Positions 26,822 through 36,343 are shown, counted from the stretch's first letter. The stretch: 64,000 nt of DNA from CBFIJI01 sp965662885 (GCA_965662885.1 CBFIJI010000001.1:1-64000), one strand, 5' to 3'. Notes: generated from the letters alone by a model not told the origin. A program made the numbers and translations.

Positions 26822-26897
26822 ACCAGAACATAAGTAGGTTAAGTTCATGGTAAGATTTGGGGCAAAAAGGAGGAATGTATTCCTCCTTTTTATTTTT
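26822..26897 (+). ncRNA. Candidate small RNA, tandem copy 2
   Basis: Second copy of the 76-nt element, 203 bp downstream of the first and identical except for one loop base. The flanking DNA is not conserved apart from the -7-like box, so the duplicated unit is the promoter-proximal box plus the RNA itself. The 5' hairpin spans 26822-26851 and the terminator stem 26864-26891. It lies between the PurF-like gene and the leftward superoxide dismutase gene; its terminator may serve both directions. Confidence 0.6.
26864..26897 (+). terminator. Intrinsic terminator of copy 2, probably bidirectional
   Basis: Perfect 13-bp stem (AAAAAGGAGGAAT and ATTCCTCCTTTTT) with ATTTTT after it. Read on the minus strand the same stem ends in TTTTT, so it can also end the superoxide dismutase transcript, whose stop codon is 26 bp away. 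Confidence 0.75.
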
Positions 26898-26922
26898 GTT
26901 CTATTTCCAAGTCAAGATTGAA

Positions 26923-27525
26923 TTACTCGGCATATTTCTCAGCAACCTTATCCCAGTCAACAAGATTAAAAAAAGCTTGAATGTAGTCAGGTCTTCTGTT
27001 TTGATAATTTAAGTAGTAGGCATGTTCCCAAACATCGAGGCCTAAAATTGGAGTTCCTCCACAACCAATACCCGGCATTAAAGGATTGTCTTGATTTGCT
27101 GTAGCACAAATTTCTAGCTTGCCATCTGACTGAACACAAAGCCATGCCCATCCAGAGCCAAATTGTGTAGCTGCCGCCTTGGCAAAAGCTGCCTTAAAAT
27201 CGTCAAAGGAACCAAATGCTGCGTCAATTGCCGCTGAAAGTGGTCCATTTGGAAGTGTTCCTCCATTTGGACTTAGTATCTCCCAAAAGAGACAATGATT
27301 AAAATAACCGCCTCCATTATTTCTGACTGCTGCATTTTGCATGTCTAAATCTGTAAGGATCGTTTCGATGGATGCTCCTTCTAATGGGGTACCTGCAATA
27401 GCATTATTTAAATTGTTGGTATAACCATTATGATGTTTGCTGTGATGGATTTCCATCGTTCGGGCATCGATATGTGGTTCAAGCGCATCGTATGCATAAG
27501 ATAGTTTAGGTAGTTCAAAAGCCAT
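26923..27525 (-). CDS. sodA: Superoxide dismutase (Fe/Mn family)
   Basis: The 200-residue enzyme has the metal ligands His27, His77 ([11 protein letters not shown]), Asp164 and His168 ([12 protein letters not shown]). The segment TANQDNPL has Gln145, the arrangement typical of manganese rather than iron enzymes, so Mn or cambialistic use is likelier. It disproportionates superoxide; no signal peptide, so cytoplasmic. It is monocistronic with its own promoter upstream and the sRNA terminator downstream. Confidence 0.95.
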   Translation of the reverse strand: MAFELPKLSYAYDALEPHIDARTMEIHHSKHHNGYTNNLNNAIAGTPLEGASIETILTDLDMQNAAVRNNGGGYFNHCLFWEILSPNGGTLPNGPLSAAIDAAFGSFDDFKAAFAKAAATQFGSGWAWLCVQSDGKLEICATANQDNPLMPGIGCGGTPILGLDVWEHAYYLNYQNRRPDYIQAFFNLVDWDKVAEKYAE

Positions 27526-27546
27526 AATTTTTTTTTAATGTTTTCA

Positions 27547-27571
27547 CAAAAATAAAAATTTCTTTTGGCAA
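27547..27571 (-). promoter_or_regulatory. Promoter of the superoxide dismutase gene
   Basis: On the minus strand a TTG (27571-27569) is followed after 14 bases by TATTTTTG (27554-27547), a perfect -7 box. The spacer is a little short; TTTTGTCC further upstream is an alternative. The predicted leader is about 16 nt. Confidence 0.5.
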
Positions 27572-27620
27572 TTGCTCAGTTGCAGGACAAAACCATTAAT
27601 TTTAAATAGAATTATAAAAG

Positions 27621-30600
27621 TTGAAGAAACCTCCATTTCAAATAATCAATGCAGCAGCAGGGTCGGGGAAAACATTTTCTTTGGTCCTCCATTTTTTGGA
27701 AAGGCTTTTAAGTTCTAAAGAATCCTCTCCCTATCGGCATTTATTAGTCTTGACGTTTACCAACAAAGCAGTCAATGAGGTTAAAGCTCGTATATTAAAA
27801 TGTCTTAATGTACTCGCTACCACTCCTGAAAAAGAACCAGTGATTTTAAGTGAGCTTTTAAAACGTTTGGATTTAACCACATTTCAACTTCAAGAGCGCG
27901 CTGAACGAATGCTACGGAAAATCCTCCAAGAATACGGTTATTTTGATGTTCTTACACTCGATAAATTTACTCATCGTATTATCCGCACTTTTGCCAAAGA
28001 CTTTAAGCTACCTTTTGGTTTCGAAGTTGCTATAGATTCAAAGGGCATGTTGTCCGATATGGTTACCTCCATTATTGATCGAGTGGGAAAAGATCCTAAT
28101 ATAACTGAACGTTTATATGCGTATAGTCTTGGTAAAGTTCTGGACGAACGCAGTTGGGATATTCAAAAGGACCTACTTGATTTTGCCAATATATTATTGA
28201 AAGAAAATGATCGTATCCCATTGGCTCAGCTAAAATCTAAAACTTCAGCAAGGCTGAATCAAGACAAAAACTATCTAGAAACACTACTTGGAAAGATGAA
28301 GACACATCTTATCCAAATGGCGACGGATACGCTTGAATTGATTGTAAACAATGGGCTAGAAAAAGGCGACTTTTTTAAAGGGACACTTTATAATCATTTT
28401 GAAAAAATAAAGAAACTTAACTTTGATCGCCTTTATGAAAATCAATTGGCATTAGCCTTAGAAAAGGAAAAACCATTATACACTAAAAAGCTTGATCCTC
28501 AAAAGCAAGATAGTATTGAAGGGATTCGTGAAGAGCTTCACCAAAGATATTTAACACTTAAAGCCAAGGTAGGTGAAACGCTATTGACTGAAAGTATCCT
28601 AAAAAATTGGCCTCCTCTTTCCTTATTACATATAATGGAAAAGGCGTTGGAAGATGTTCAAAATGAACACCAACGCATACTTTTAGCCCAGTTTAATAAA
28701 AAGATATCATCAGTTATTGTAGATCAACCTGCTCCTTTTATATACGAACGTTTAGGGGAGCGTTACCGCCACTACTTTATCGATGAGTTTCAAGACACTT
28801 CGGAGTTACAATGGAAGAACTTAATCCCCTTAATTGCAAATGCTTTAGAGACAGAAGAGCTCGCCGGGCAAGCGGGAAGTTTACTGTTGGTTGGAGATCC
28901 CAAACAAGCAATATATCGATGGAGAGGAGGTAATATTTCCCAATTTCTATCCCTTTTAGAAAAACAAAGCCCTTTTCAAATCCAACCAGAAATTAAAATC
29001 CTTCCCAAAAATTATCGTAGTAAGGATCAAATTGTAACCTTTAACACTACCTTTTTTAATCTGGCGGGGAACTATTTGCAAGACCCTGCTGTTCGGGAAT
29101 TATTTTCTGAAGGAAGTAAGCAACAAACTAACGATAAGCCAGGGGGCTATGTTCATGTTGATTTCATTCCAAAAACCAAAACTAAGGAGGAAGCAATACC
29201 CTTTTATTTGCAAAAAACAATTGAAGCCATAAGAAAAGCTCAAGCCAATAATTTTAAAAATAAAGACATTGTCATTTTAGTGCGAAAAAAGAAACAAGCT
29301 ACGCAAATAGGAAAAGGCTTGTCTCAAGAAGGTATTCCTATCCTGTCATCAGAATCATTGCTCTTAAAGGAAGCTCCAAGTATTCAGTTCTTAATAGCAC
29401 TTTTTAGACTTACGAAGCTTCCCAATGACAAACAACAGCACAAAATTATTTTAGACCATGTATGGCTACATACTCAAAATAGTTGGGAAATAGACTATCA
29501 CACTTTTCTACATTTACACCTTCAGCTCCCAACTAAGGACCTATTCTCACGTTTAAAATTTGACTTTGATTTTGATCGTTTCAAGAGTTTTTCCTTATTT
29601 AACGCCTTGGAAATGGCTATTTTATGTTTTCCTTTCCTTGAGAGAACAAACACCTATATTGTTTATTTTTTGGAAAATATTTTTGAGTTTACAACTTCCA
29701 AAAGCACAAGTTTTAGTGCCTACTTACAGTATTGGGAAGAACAGTCGGATACTTTTCATATTGCCATGCCCGAAGGGCTAGATGCAGTTCAACTGATGAC
29801 CATTCACAAAGCAAAAGGATTGGAATTTCCAGTGGTTATTCTTCCTTTTTTAGAGGAACCTTTTCAACCAGAAGTTCGCTATAAAATATGGCTCTCTCTA
29901 AACGAAGCTCCCTTAGAAAGGTTGGATTGGGGGTGGATTAATTTTTCTTCTAAAATGAAATTAATGGGAGAAGATGCAACAGAGCGGTACGATTCTGAAG
30001 TGTTGACCAATGAGTTGGATGCTTATACTGTTCTCTATGTTGCCATGACACGTGCAGAAGAACAACTCTATATAATAACGAAGCAATTAGACAAGGAGGA
30101 AAGGAGTAGTGCTTACTTGTTTCATCTTTTTGCAGCTGACCAAGGGGTGGATCTTTCCTTGAACTCCTCCTTTGATTGGGGCAATCAAACAAGGGAAGAA
30201 CTTGAAGATAAAAAACAGCCAGAAGAAGCATCTGTAAGTATTCCATTTCCACTCAGTATCTCAACGAGTACCAATTGGCAGAATCGATTAATAGCTCAAT
30301 TTGATACTGCCATTGAGTTTAGCCGTGATGAACGTGAATGGGGTATTTTAATCCATCAATTACTTCGAGGAATTCGTCATGCAGATGCTTTAGATTATGC
30401 GCTTCAAGAAGCGCAAGAAATGGGACAGATTCAGGAGGAAGAGCAAGATGACCTAAAAGTTCTTTTAATGCAAGTCGTTTATCACCCTCAGCTTTATCCT
30501 TTTTTTTCTAGTTCAGGAAATATTTATAATGAACACGATATTTTGGTTCCTGACGGAACTACCCTTCGCCCTGATCGTGTTGTTCAACTCGACGAAGTTA

Positions 30601-30752
30601 CCGCACTTATTGATTATAAAACAGGAAAACCAAAAGCCAAGGACAAACAACAGTTGGAAGCCTATGAAAGTGTTATTAAACAGATGGGCTTTGAAACTGT
30701 TCAAAAATATTTAGTTTATATCCAAAGTGAAGTTTCCGTTGTTCATTTTTAA
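27621..30752 (+). CDS. AddA/RecB-like UvrD-family helicase-nuclease
   Basis: The 1043-residue protein has a superfamily 1 helicase core: Walker A AAAGSGKT (about 11-18), LTFTNKAVNEVKARI, Walker B DEFQDTS (388-394), VGDPKQAIYRWRGG, the UvrD-C segments TIHKAKGLEFPVVI and YVAMTRAEEQLY, and a C-terminal PD-(D/E)XK nuclease with Asp998 and Lys1000 in LIDYKTGKPK and QLEAY. This is the AddA layout for resecting double-strand breaks. The start is TTG (an in-frame stop lies two codons upstream). The AddB-like partner follows 48 bp later. Confidence 0.9.
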   Translation: MKKPPFQIINAAAGSGKTFSLVLHFLERLLSSKESSPYRHLLVLTFTNKAVNEVKARILKCLNVLATTPEKEPVILSELLKRLDLTTFQLQERAERMLRKILQEYGYFDVLTLDKFTHRIIRTFAKDFKLPFGFEVAIDSKGMLSDMVTSIIDRVGKDPNITERLYAYSLGKVLDERSWDIQKDLLDFANILLKENDRIPLAQLKSKTSARLNQDKNYLETLLGKMKTHLIQMATDTLELIVNNGLEKGDFFKGTLYNHFEKIKKLNFDRLYENQLALALEKEKPLYTKKLDPQKQDSIEGIREELHQRYLTLKAKVGETLLTESILKNWPPLSLLHIMEKALEDVQNEHQRILLAQFNKKISSVIVDQPAPFIYERLGERYRHYFIDEFQDTSELQWKNLIPLIANALETEELAGQAGSLLLVGDPKQAIYRWRGGNISQFLSLLEKQSPFQIQPEIKILPKNYRSKDQIVTFNTTFFNLAGNYLQDPAVRELFSEGSKQQTNDKPGGYVHVDFIPKTKTKEEAIPFYLQKTIEAIRKAQANNFKNKDIVILVRKKKQATQIGKGLSQEGIPILSSESLLLKEAPSIQFLIALFRLTKLPNDKQQHKIILDHVWLHTQNSWEIDYHTFLHLHLQLPTKDLFSRLKFDFDFDRFKSFSLFNALEMAILCFPFLERTNTYIVYFLENIFEFTTSKSTSFSAYLQYWEEQSDTFHIAMPEGLDAVQLMTIHKAKGLEFPVVILPFLEEPFQPEVRYKIWLSLNEAPLERLDWGWINFSSKMKLMGEDATERYDSEVLTNELDAYTVLYVAMTRAEEQLYIITKQLDKEERSSAYLFHLFAADQGVDLSLNSSFDWGNQTREELEDKKQPEEASVSIPFPLSISTSTNWQNRLIAQFDTAIEFSRDEREWGILIHQLLRGIRHADALDYALQEAQEMGQIQEEEQDDLKVLLMQVVYHPQLYPFFSSSGNIYNEHDILVPDGTTLRPDRVVQLDEVTALIDYKTGKPKAKDKQQLEAYESVIKQMGFETVQKYLVYIQSEVSVVHF

Positions 30753-30800
30753 ATTTTATTATATCGCTTATGACCGGTTTTAATTTTAATAAAACTACAG

Positions 30801-33554
30801 ATGGAAAGGAATAAAAAATCTTTTTTGGATGAGGTTGCTGAACAAATAATAGCTTCTAAATATTCGTTGGATTCTATTAAAATTATTGTTCCTAGCAATC
30901 GGTCTATTCGTTTTTTAAACGAAGCCTTTAAAAAGGTCATTGATCAGCCCACATTTGCGCCAACAATGGTTAATATTGAGACCTTTGTTCAAGAATTGTC
31001 AGGGTTAAACCGAATTTCGTCTATTGCATTACTTTTTGAATTTTATAACTGTTATCAATCCACAACACCAGAGAAACTTACCGAGACTTTTGATCAGTAT
31101 TTGAGTTGGGGAAGTGCATTACTTCAAGAATTCAATGATATTGACGCTTATTTAGCTCCTCAAAACGATCTTTTTGACCATTTAATTGCTCTCAAAAAGA
31201 TTGAACAATGGGGAGAGGAAACACCATTAATAAAGGATTACATCAGCTTTAGTAAGCGTTTACCAGTGTATTATAACACAATATATCAGCAGCTTTTGGA
31301 AAACCGAAAGGGGTACGCAGGAATGCAGTTTCGAGAAGCCGTAAATAACTTAGCATTTTATCTAGATGCAAACAAAAGCCATCATTTTTTTGTTGGGTTT
31401 AATGCACTCAATACTGCAGAAGGACGTATCATTCAAGAATTAATTGCGAATGGTCAAGGGACTGTTATCTGGGATTTAGACGCCCACTTTTTTGAAGACC
31501 CTTTTCATGTATCAGGTCATTTTATTCGGAACTATTTTAAAGAATGGACTTCTTTAAAGCAGCAGCCCAAACCCCAATTCCCAAACAATTTCAATACTGC
31601 AAAACAAATTGAAATTATTAGTGTGGCCAAAAACATTACCCAAGCAAAAGCAGCTGCACAAATTGTTAAGGAAATACACGAAACGGAGGAGCAAACAACA
31701 ACAGCGGTTGTCTTAGGGCAAGAGTCTCTTTTGATTCCTGTTATTTCTGGAATAGCTTCTTTTTCAGACGATTGGAACGTGACCATGGGGTATCCACTTC
31801 AGCAAACAACAGTTGCTTCCTTTTTTAATTTATGGATGGAGTTGCATCAATACACCAATCAGGATAAGTTAGATTTCTTTAAGGTTGAATTACTTTTAGA
31901 GAGCTGCGCTAGTTCACAACTCTTTAAAAAAGCGGAGACCACTCTTTTAACAAAATTAGCCCAACTTAAAAAGCAAAATCGTGTGTTGGTTTCCCATGAT
32001 ACACTCACTCAGATTGATGCAGATCAAGGTGTTGGACATCTTTTATTTGATCCTTTTTCAACGGTAGATGATTTTCTTAACCGTTTCTTAGAGATTTGTG
32101 ATTTAGGATATGATTTTTATCAACAAAAACAAGATCAGCACACCAAATTATTGGCTTCTTACTTTATGCGTTTTAAGCCCATTTTCAGGCAACTTCAACT
32201 ACTTCAAGAACGCTTTGGTTTTCTAAAAGGACTTTCAGAATTAAAAGTTCTCTTAATGACTTTATTACAAAAGGAAACCATTGATTTTACTGGAGAGCCT
32301 TTAAAGGGTATTCAGGTTATGGGGCTTTTGGAAACGCGCCTATTGGATTTTGACAACGTAATCATAACCAATGTCAATGAAGGGGTGTTACCTGCTGGAA
32401 AAGGAACCACTTCTTTTATACCCAACGCGGTAAAAATGAAGTTTGGACTTCCTACCTTTTTGGAGCAAGACACTATTTTTTCCTATCATTTTTTTAGAGT
32501 GCTACAACGCGCAAAAAATATTTTTCTACTTTATAATTCGACAAGTGATGGCCTTTTTTCTGGGGAGAAGAGTCGTTTCTTATATCAATTGGAGTATTTT
32601 CAATCGAGTAAGCACCAATTGTCTTTTAAGCAGGTCACCACCCATTTTCCATCTGCTGTTACAACGAATGAGACGGTTGAAAAAACAGCAAGTATCCTGA
32701 ATGCACTAAAAGTGGTTGCTAAAGAAGGTTTTTCACCTTCTTCCTTATCACAATACATTAGAAACCCTTATTTGTTTTACGAACAACGGGTTTTAGGAAT
32801 TAAAGAACCCGAGACACTTGAAAGCACCATCAATGCCATGGACAAAGGCACGATGATTCACAATGTATTAGAATCCCTCTACAAACCTTATTTAAATCAG
32901 GAGTTAACCCTTAAAGATTATGAGAAGATGTTGGACAGTTATTCAACATTACTCTCTCAAGAATATAAACGTGTTTATCATGGAAACGAAGAGCGATCGG
33001 GTGCTAATTATATTGTCTTCGAATTGGCAAAAGCATTAATTAAAAACTTCTTAACAACTGAAAAAGAACTTATTGCAAAGGGGAATCGTTTAAAAATTCT
33101 TGCTTTGGAAGAAAAGTTTACAGTTCCAATTGCACACCCAGAATTAAACTTTCCTATTCATCTCAAAGGGATGGTAGATCGAATTGATCAGTGGAATGAT
33201 ACGATTCGTATCGTTGACTATAAAACAGGAACGGTTAAACCAGCAGATCTTTCTTTATCCGAATGGGAAGAGTTGCGAACACAACCTAAAAAAAGCCCCC
33301 TTTTCCAAGTGCTTCTTTACGCCTACGTTTTTAAAGACCGCTTTTCTGACTCTTCTAATTTTCAGGCTGGGGTAATTTCTTTTCGAAATTTTGACAACAA
33401 ATTTCTTCCCTTTTCTTTAAAGCAGGGTAAATCGAAAATGGTTACAGTTCCTTTGGAAACTCCTCATTTTACAGCATTAGAAAAACAACTTTTTAGTTTA
33501 CTTAGTGAAATCTTTGATCGTAGTTCTCCATTTATAAATTCACCATCAGATTAA
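30801..33554 (+). CDS. AddB-like PD-(D/E)XK nuclease
   Basis: The 917-residue protein resembles AddB: a degenerate helicase-like N-terminal part (IIVPSNRSIRFLNEAF, VGFNALNTAEGRII), the block VMGLLETRLLDFDNVIITNVNEGVLP, and a C-terminal nuclease domain beginning SPSSLSQYIRNPYLFYEQRVLGI with Asp806 and Lys808 in IVDYKTGTVK. I see no typical AddB four-cysteine Fe-S cluster, which would be a departure from Firmicute AddB. It would work with the preceding gene in end resection. Confidence 0.85.
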   Translation: MERNKKSFLDEVAEQIIASKYSLDSIKIIVPSNRSIRFLNEAFKKVIDQPTFAPTMVNIETFVQELSGLNRISSIALLFEFYNCYQSTTPEKLTETFDQYLSWGSALLQEFNDIDAYLAPQNDLFDHLIALKKIEQWGEETPLIKDYISFSKRLPVYYNTIYQQLLENRKGYAGMQFREAVNNLAFYLDANKSHHFFVGFNALNTAEGRIIQELIANGQGTVIWDLDAHFFEDPFHVSGHFIRNYFKEWTSLKQQPKPQFPNNFNTAKQIEIISVAKNITQAKAAAQIVKEIHETEEQTTTAVVLGQESLLIPVISGIASFSDDWNVTMGYPLQQTTVASFFNLWMELHQYTNQDKLDFFKVELLLESCASSQLFKKAETTLLTKLAQLKKQNRVLVSHDTLTQIDADQGVGHLLFDPFSTVDDFLNRFLEICDLGYDFYQQKQDQHTKLLASYFMRFKPIFRQLQLLQERFGFLKGLSELKVLLMTLLQKETIDFTGEPLKGIQVMGLLETRLLDFDNVIITNVNEGVLPAGKGTTSFIPNAVKMKFGLPTFLEQDTIFSYHFFRVLQRAKNIFLLYNSTSDGLFSGEKSRFLYQLEYFQSSKHQLSFKQVTTHFPSAVTTNETVEKTASILNALKVVAKEGFSPSSLSQYIRNPYLFYEQRVLGIKEPETLESTINAMDKGTMIHNVLESLYKPYLNQELTLKDYEKMLDSYSTLLSQEYKRVYHGNEERSGANYIVFELAKALIKNFLTTEKELIAKGNRLKILALEEKFTVPIAHPELNFPIHLKGMVDRIDQWNDTIRIVDYKTGTVKPADLSLSEWEELRTQPKKSPLFQVLLYAYVFKDRFSDSSNFQAGVISFRNFDNKFLPFSLKQGKSKMVTVPLETPHFTALEKQLFSLLSEIFDRSSPFINSPSD

Positions 33555-33583
33555 GTGAATAGGGATTGAATCTACTGAGATTA

Positions 33584-35044
33584 CTATGAATTATTAATTA
33601 AACCAGCAACTAGCTTTCCAGAAATTAAAGCTGGAGGAACTCCAGGTCCTGGTACGGTTAATTGTCCTGTGAAGTACAAGTTTTTTACTTTTTTACTTCG
33701 AAGTTTTGGACGTAGAAATGCCGTTTGGAACAAGGTATTGGCCATTCCGTAAGCATTGCCTTTATAAGAGTTGTATTCAGAAATAAAATCATTAACACAA
33801 AAAGATTCACAGAATAGCATATGTTTTTTGATACTTTGTTTGGTCAAGGTTTCCAGTCGAGATAGAACCAATTCCAGTTGCTGATCTCTTAAAGCTTGAG
33901 TATCAGTAATTCCAGGAGCTAATGGAATCAAAAGAAAACATGCTTCTTGTCCTTCAGGTGCCATCAAAGGGTCTGTTATAGAGGGAAAATTAGCATAAAA
34001 CAAGGGGTCTTTCGGCCATGCGGGATCGTCATATATTACACGGGCATGTTCGTCAAAATCAACATCAAAAAAGAGGGTATGATGTGATACGTTTTTAACT
34101 TTTTTATCTAAACCGATATAAAACAAGAGTGAAGAGGGTGCAAAAACTTTTTTATCCCAGTAGGCTTCGGAGTACATTCTGTGCTTGGGTTCGAGTAAGG
34201 TCTCCGAATGATGATAGTCTGCGCCAGAGAGTACAATGTCCGCTTTAATGCTTTCTTGATCGGTTTCAAGACCGATGACACTGTTGTGCTGATCCACCAA
34301 AATTTTCTTGATGGGTGTATCCGTTTGAAAGCTTACCCCTAATGACTTGGCCAAATCAACCATACCATTAACAATGCTGTACATTCCTTTATCGGGATGC
34401 CAAGTTCCCAATCCAAAGTCAGCAAAGTTCATAAAATTATAAAAGGCAGGGGTGTTTTCGGGCTTGGCTCCTAAAAACAAAACAGGGAATTGAAGTATTT
34501 GTCGGAGCTTAGGACTTTTAAAATCCTTGCAAACATCTTTTTTTATATTGCTTAGAAAGTAATTGAATTTTTTTATTGTGGTAGGGGTGATTAACTCTAG
34601 GGGTGAAATTCCTGGACGATAAACCAAGTCCTTAATTGCAACCTCATAATTATCTTTTGCCTTTTGAATAAATTGGCGGAGCTTTTCACCACTGCCTTTT
34701 TCTTCATTTTCAAAAACCCTTTCAATTTTTTCTAAGGAATCGCCAATACTTATTTTTTCATTTTCTCCAAAATAGACTTCATAACCAGGATCAAGTCGTT
34801 CTAAATGGTAGAAGTCGGATGTATTTTTGCCAAAATCATTAAAAAAAGCATCAAAAACATCAGGCATCCAATACCATGAAGGCCCCATATCAAAGGTAAA
34901 CCCCTCTTTTTTTAATTGTCGGGCACGCCCACCAAGGGTTTTGTTTTTTTCATAAACAGTGACTTCATTTCCATTTTTGGCCAAATAGGATGCAGCAGAT
35001 AATGCGGAAAACCCTGAACCGATAATTGCAATTTTTTTCTTCAT
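33584..35044 (-). CDS. crtI: Phytoene desaturase
   Basis: The 486-residue FAD enzyme starts with the Rossmann motif IAIIGSGFSALSAASYLAKNG, has FTFDMGPSWYWMPDVFD and ends with LYFTGQLTVPGPGVPPALISGK, all matching bacterial CrtI. It desaturates phytoene to lycopene, the entry to coloured carotenoids. Usually crtB (phytoene synthase) follows crtI in flavobacteria; here it does not. A second, CrtD-like paralogue lies on the other strand at 37648. Confidence 0.9.
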   Translation of the reverse strand: MKKKIAIIGSGFSALSAASYLAKNGNEVTVYEKNKTLGGRARQLKKEGFTFDMGPSWYWMPDVFDAFFNDFGKNTSDFYHLERLDPGYEVYFGENEKISIGDSLEKIERVFENEEKGSGEKLRQFIQKAKDNYEVAIKDLVYRPGISPLELITPTTIKKFNYFLSNIKKDVCKDFKSPKLRQILQFPVLFLGAKPENTPAFYNFMNFADFGLGTWHPDKGMYSIVNGMVDLAKSLGVSFQTDTPIKKILVDQHNSVIGLETDQESIKADIVLSGADYHHSETLLEPKHRMYSEAYWDKKVFAPSSLLFYIGLDKKVKNVSHHTLFFDVDFDEHARVIYDDPAWPKDPLFYANFPSITDPLMAPEGQEACFLLIPLAPGITDTQALRDQQLELVLSRLETLTKQSIKKHMLFCESFCVNDFISEYNSYKGNAYGMANTLFQTAFLRPKLRSKKVKNLYFTGQLTVPGPGVPPALISGKLVAGLINNS

Positions 35045-35098
35045 AGTGATACAAATATATTCTAAAAAGAAAAGGCATGAAGTGTTAAAAAGGGATTT

Positions 35099-35908
35099 TT
35101 AAAAAGAGGCATAAACAGGAGTTAGCCATTTTTCTTTTGGGCTAGATTTTCCTTGGGCAGCCCAAAATGTTCCACGGGTGATTAAAGTCCATACTTCCTC
35201 AATGTCAAATAAATCAGAAGAATGTCCTATAGAGCAAAAAAACACCCGTCCATTTCCGAAATATTTCTTCCAAACTACAGGAACTACTGCACTATCAATC
35301 CATTCGTCATGTTCATCGCTAAAGCGGGTAGTTGCTAAAACTTTAATATTAGGATCAACATGCATATAGTACTGCTCTGTTTTTAAATTAAAATCGGAGA
35401 TATTTTGGGTAATGGGATCGCCGTTGGGGACAATATTGACTTGATGTTCAACTTCTCCACCAGGATGTTTTACAAATTGTCCTCCAACCATGTATTGATA
35501 TTCGGTATTGTTCCGAAAAGAATCTCCCAAGCCTCCATGACATCCTGCTAGGCCGGTTCCATTCTTGACAGCTGCTAGTAAGCCCTTTGACTCGGCGTTT
35601 GTCAATTTACTCATGGTTATATGTTGTATGATTAAATCAAATTCCTTTAAGGCTTTTTCATCACTGTAAACAGTTGTTGAAGTAGTTACAGTTACCTCTG
35701 CATTGTGTTCTTTTAGCCAAGCTGCAATTTTTAAGCTAAATTTTTTAGGCTGGTGACCCTCCCATCCACCATACACAACCAATACTTTTTTTTCTTCAAA
35801 ATCGGTTTTTAGAGCCGATTGCTGTGCATGGATTAAAGGGGTAAACAAGTGCACAATAAAGAATATTATTACTGTTTTAGATAAATATAAGTTGGTAGTC
35901 AAATTCAT
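35099..35908 (-). CDS. Exported ThuA-domain protein
   Basis: The 269-residue protein has a signal peptide (about 1-29, ending IHAQ) and a ThuA (glutamine-amidotransferase-like) domain: KVLVVYGGWEGHQPKKFS, FDLIIQHITMSKL, GTGLAGCHGGLGDSF, and PVVWKKYFGNGRVFFCSIGHS. Family members are linked to sugar metabolism but have no proven activity in most cases. It lies 54 bp upstream of crtI in the same direction; a functional link to carotenoids is not suggested by the family. Confidence 0.8.
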   Translation of the reverse strand: MNLTTNLYLSKTVIIFFIVHLFTPLIHAQQSALKTDFEEKKVLVVYGGWEGHQPKKFSLKIAAWLKEHNAEVTVTTSTTVYSDEKALKEFDLIIQHITMSKLTNAESKGLLAAVKNGTGLAGCHGGLGDSFRNNTEYQYMVGGQFVKHPGGEVEHQVNIVPNGDPITQNISDFNLKTEQYYMHVDPNIKVLATTRFSDEHDEWIDSAVVPVVWKKYFGNGRVFFCSIGHSSDLFDIEEVWTLITRGTFWAAQGKSSPKEKWLTPVYASF

Positions 35909-36152
35909 AAATTTTAGTATTTGTTTATTTTAGTAAAAGTGGTTAAAGTACATAAGATCCTGTGAGCGAGTTTGACGAATGTTGTAATTGATATAATTCA
36001 ATGAAAATGTTCAAACAAGATAATAAAAGTATTTCCGATTTCGAATCGAACAATAAAAATCTTTTTTGGTGGTATTATACTCACCTATCCCCCAAAAAAT
36101 ATGATAAAATTATATAGTTAGTAAATATATATAAGCCCATATAAATCAGGTA

Positions 36153-36175
36153 TATAGGGGTATAATACCTCTATA
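36153..36175. promoter_or_regulatory. Imperfect 23-bp palindrome, operator candidate
   Basis: Left arm TATAGGGGTAT (36153-36163), central A, right arm ATACCTCTATA (36165-36175). Ten of eleven positions are complementary and the other is a G-T pair. It lies about 45 bp upstream of the -33 box at 36222, where an activator would bind, but the T-rich run after it could also make it a weak terminator. Confidence 0.4.
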
Positions 36176-36221
36176 TTTTGTTTATCAAATAAATAAAAAA
36201 GTCAATATTGTTTAATATTTA

Positions 36222-36254
36222 TTTGTTTTGTATAATAATTTTTACATATCTTTA
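36222..36254 (+). promoter_or_regulatory. Promoter candidate for the carotenoid operon leader
   Basis: TTTG at 36222-36225 and TATCTTTA at 36247-36254 (7 of 8 of TAnnTTTG) are 21 bases apart, correct for Bacteroidota. Transcription would start near 36260, just upstream of the hairpin at 36281. Confidence 0.5.
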
Positions 36255-36280
36255 AACAGTTTAAATTCAATTTGGTTTCT

Positions 36281-36343
36281 AACGCCTCTGCAAACTTCTT
36301 TTATGAGTCAAATTCTAAAATCCCAAAGCAGAGGCGTTTTTTC
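36281..36343 (+). promoter_or_regulatory. Leader hairpin with T-tract (attenuator or small RNA)
   Basis: AACGCCTCTGC (36281-36291) pairs perfectly with GCAGAGGCGTT (36329-36339), an 11-bp GC-rich stem in AT-rich DNA, enclosing a 37-nt loop and followed by TTTTC. No second promoter is visible in the 40 bases before the ATG at 36380. Transcription of the operon from the promoter at 36222 must therefore pass it. It may be an attenuator, a stabilising 5' hairpin, or the end of a separate short RNA. Confidence 0.55.

Noticed and set aside
35099..35908. ThuA protein as a carotenoid enzyme
   Set aside because: It only shares direction with crtI; the signal peptide and family point to sugar-related extracytoplasmic roles.
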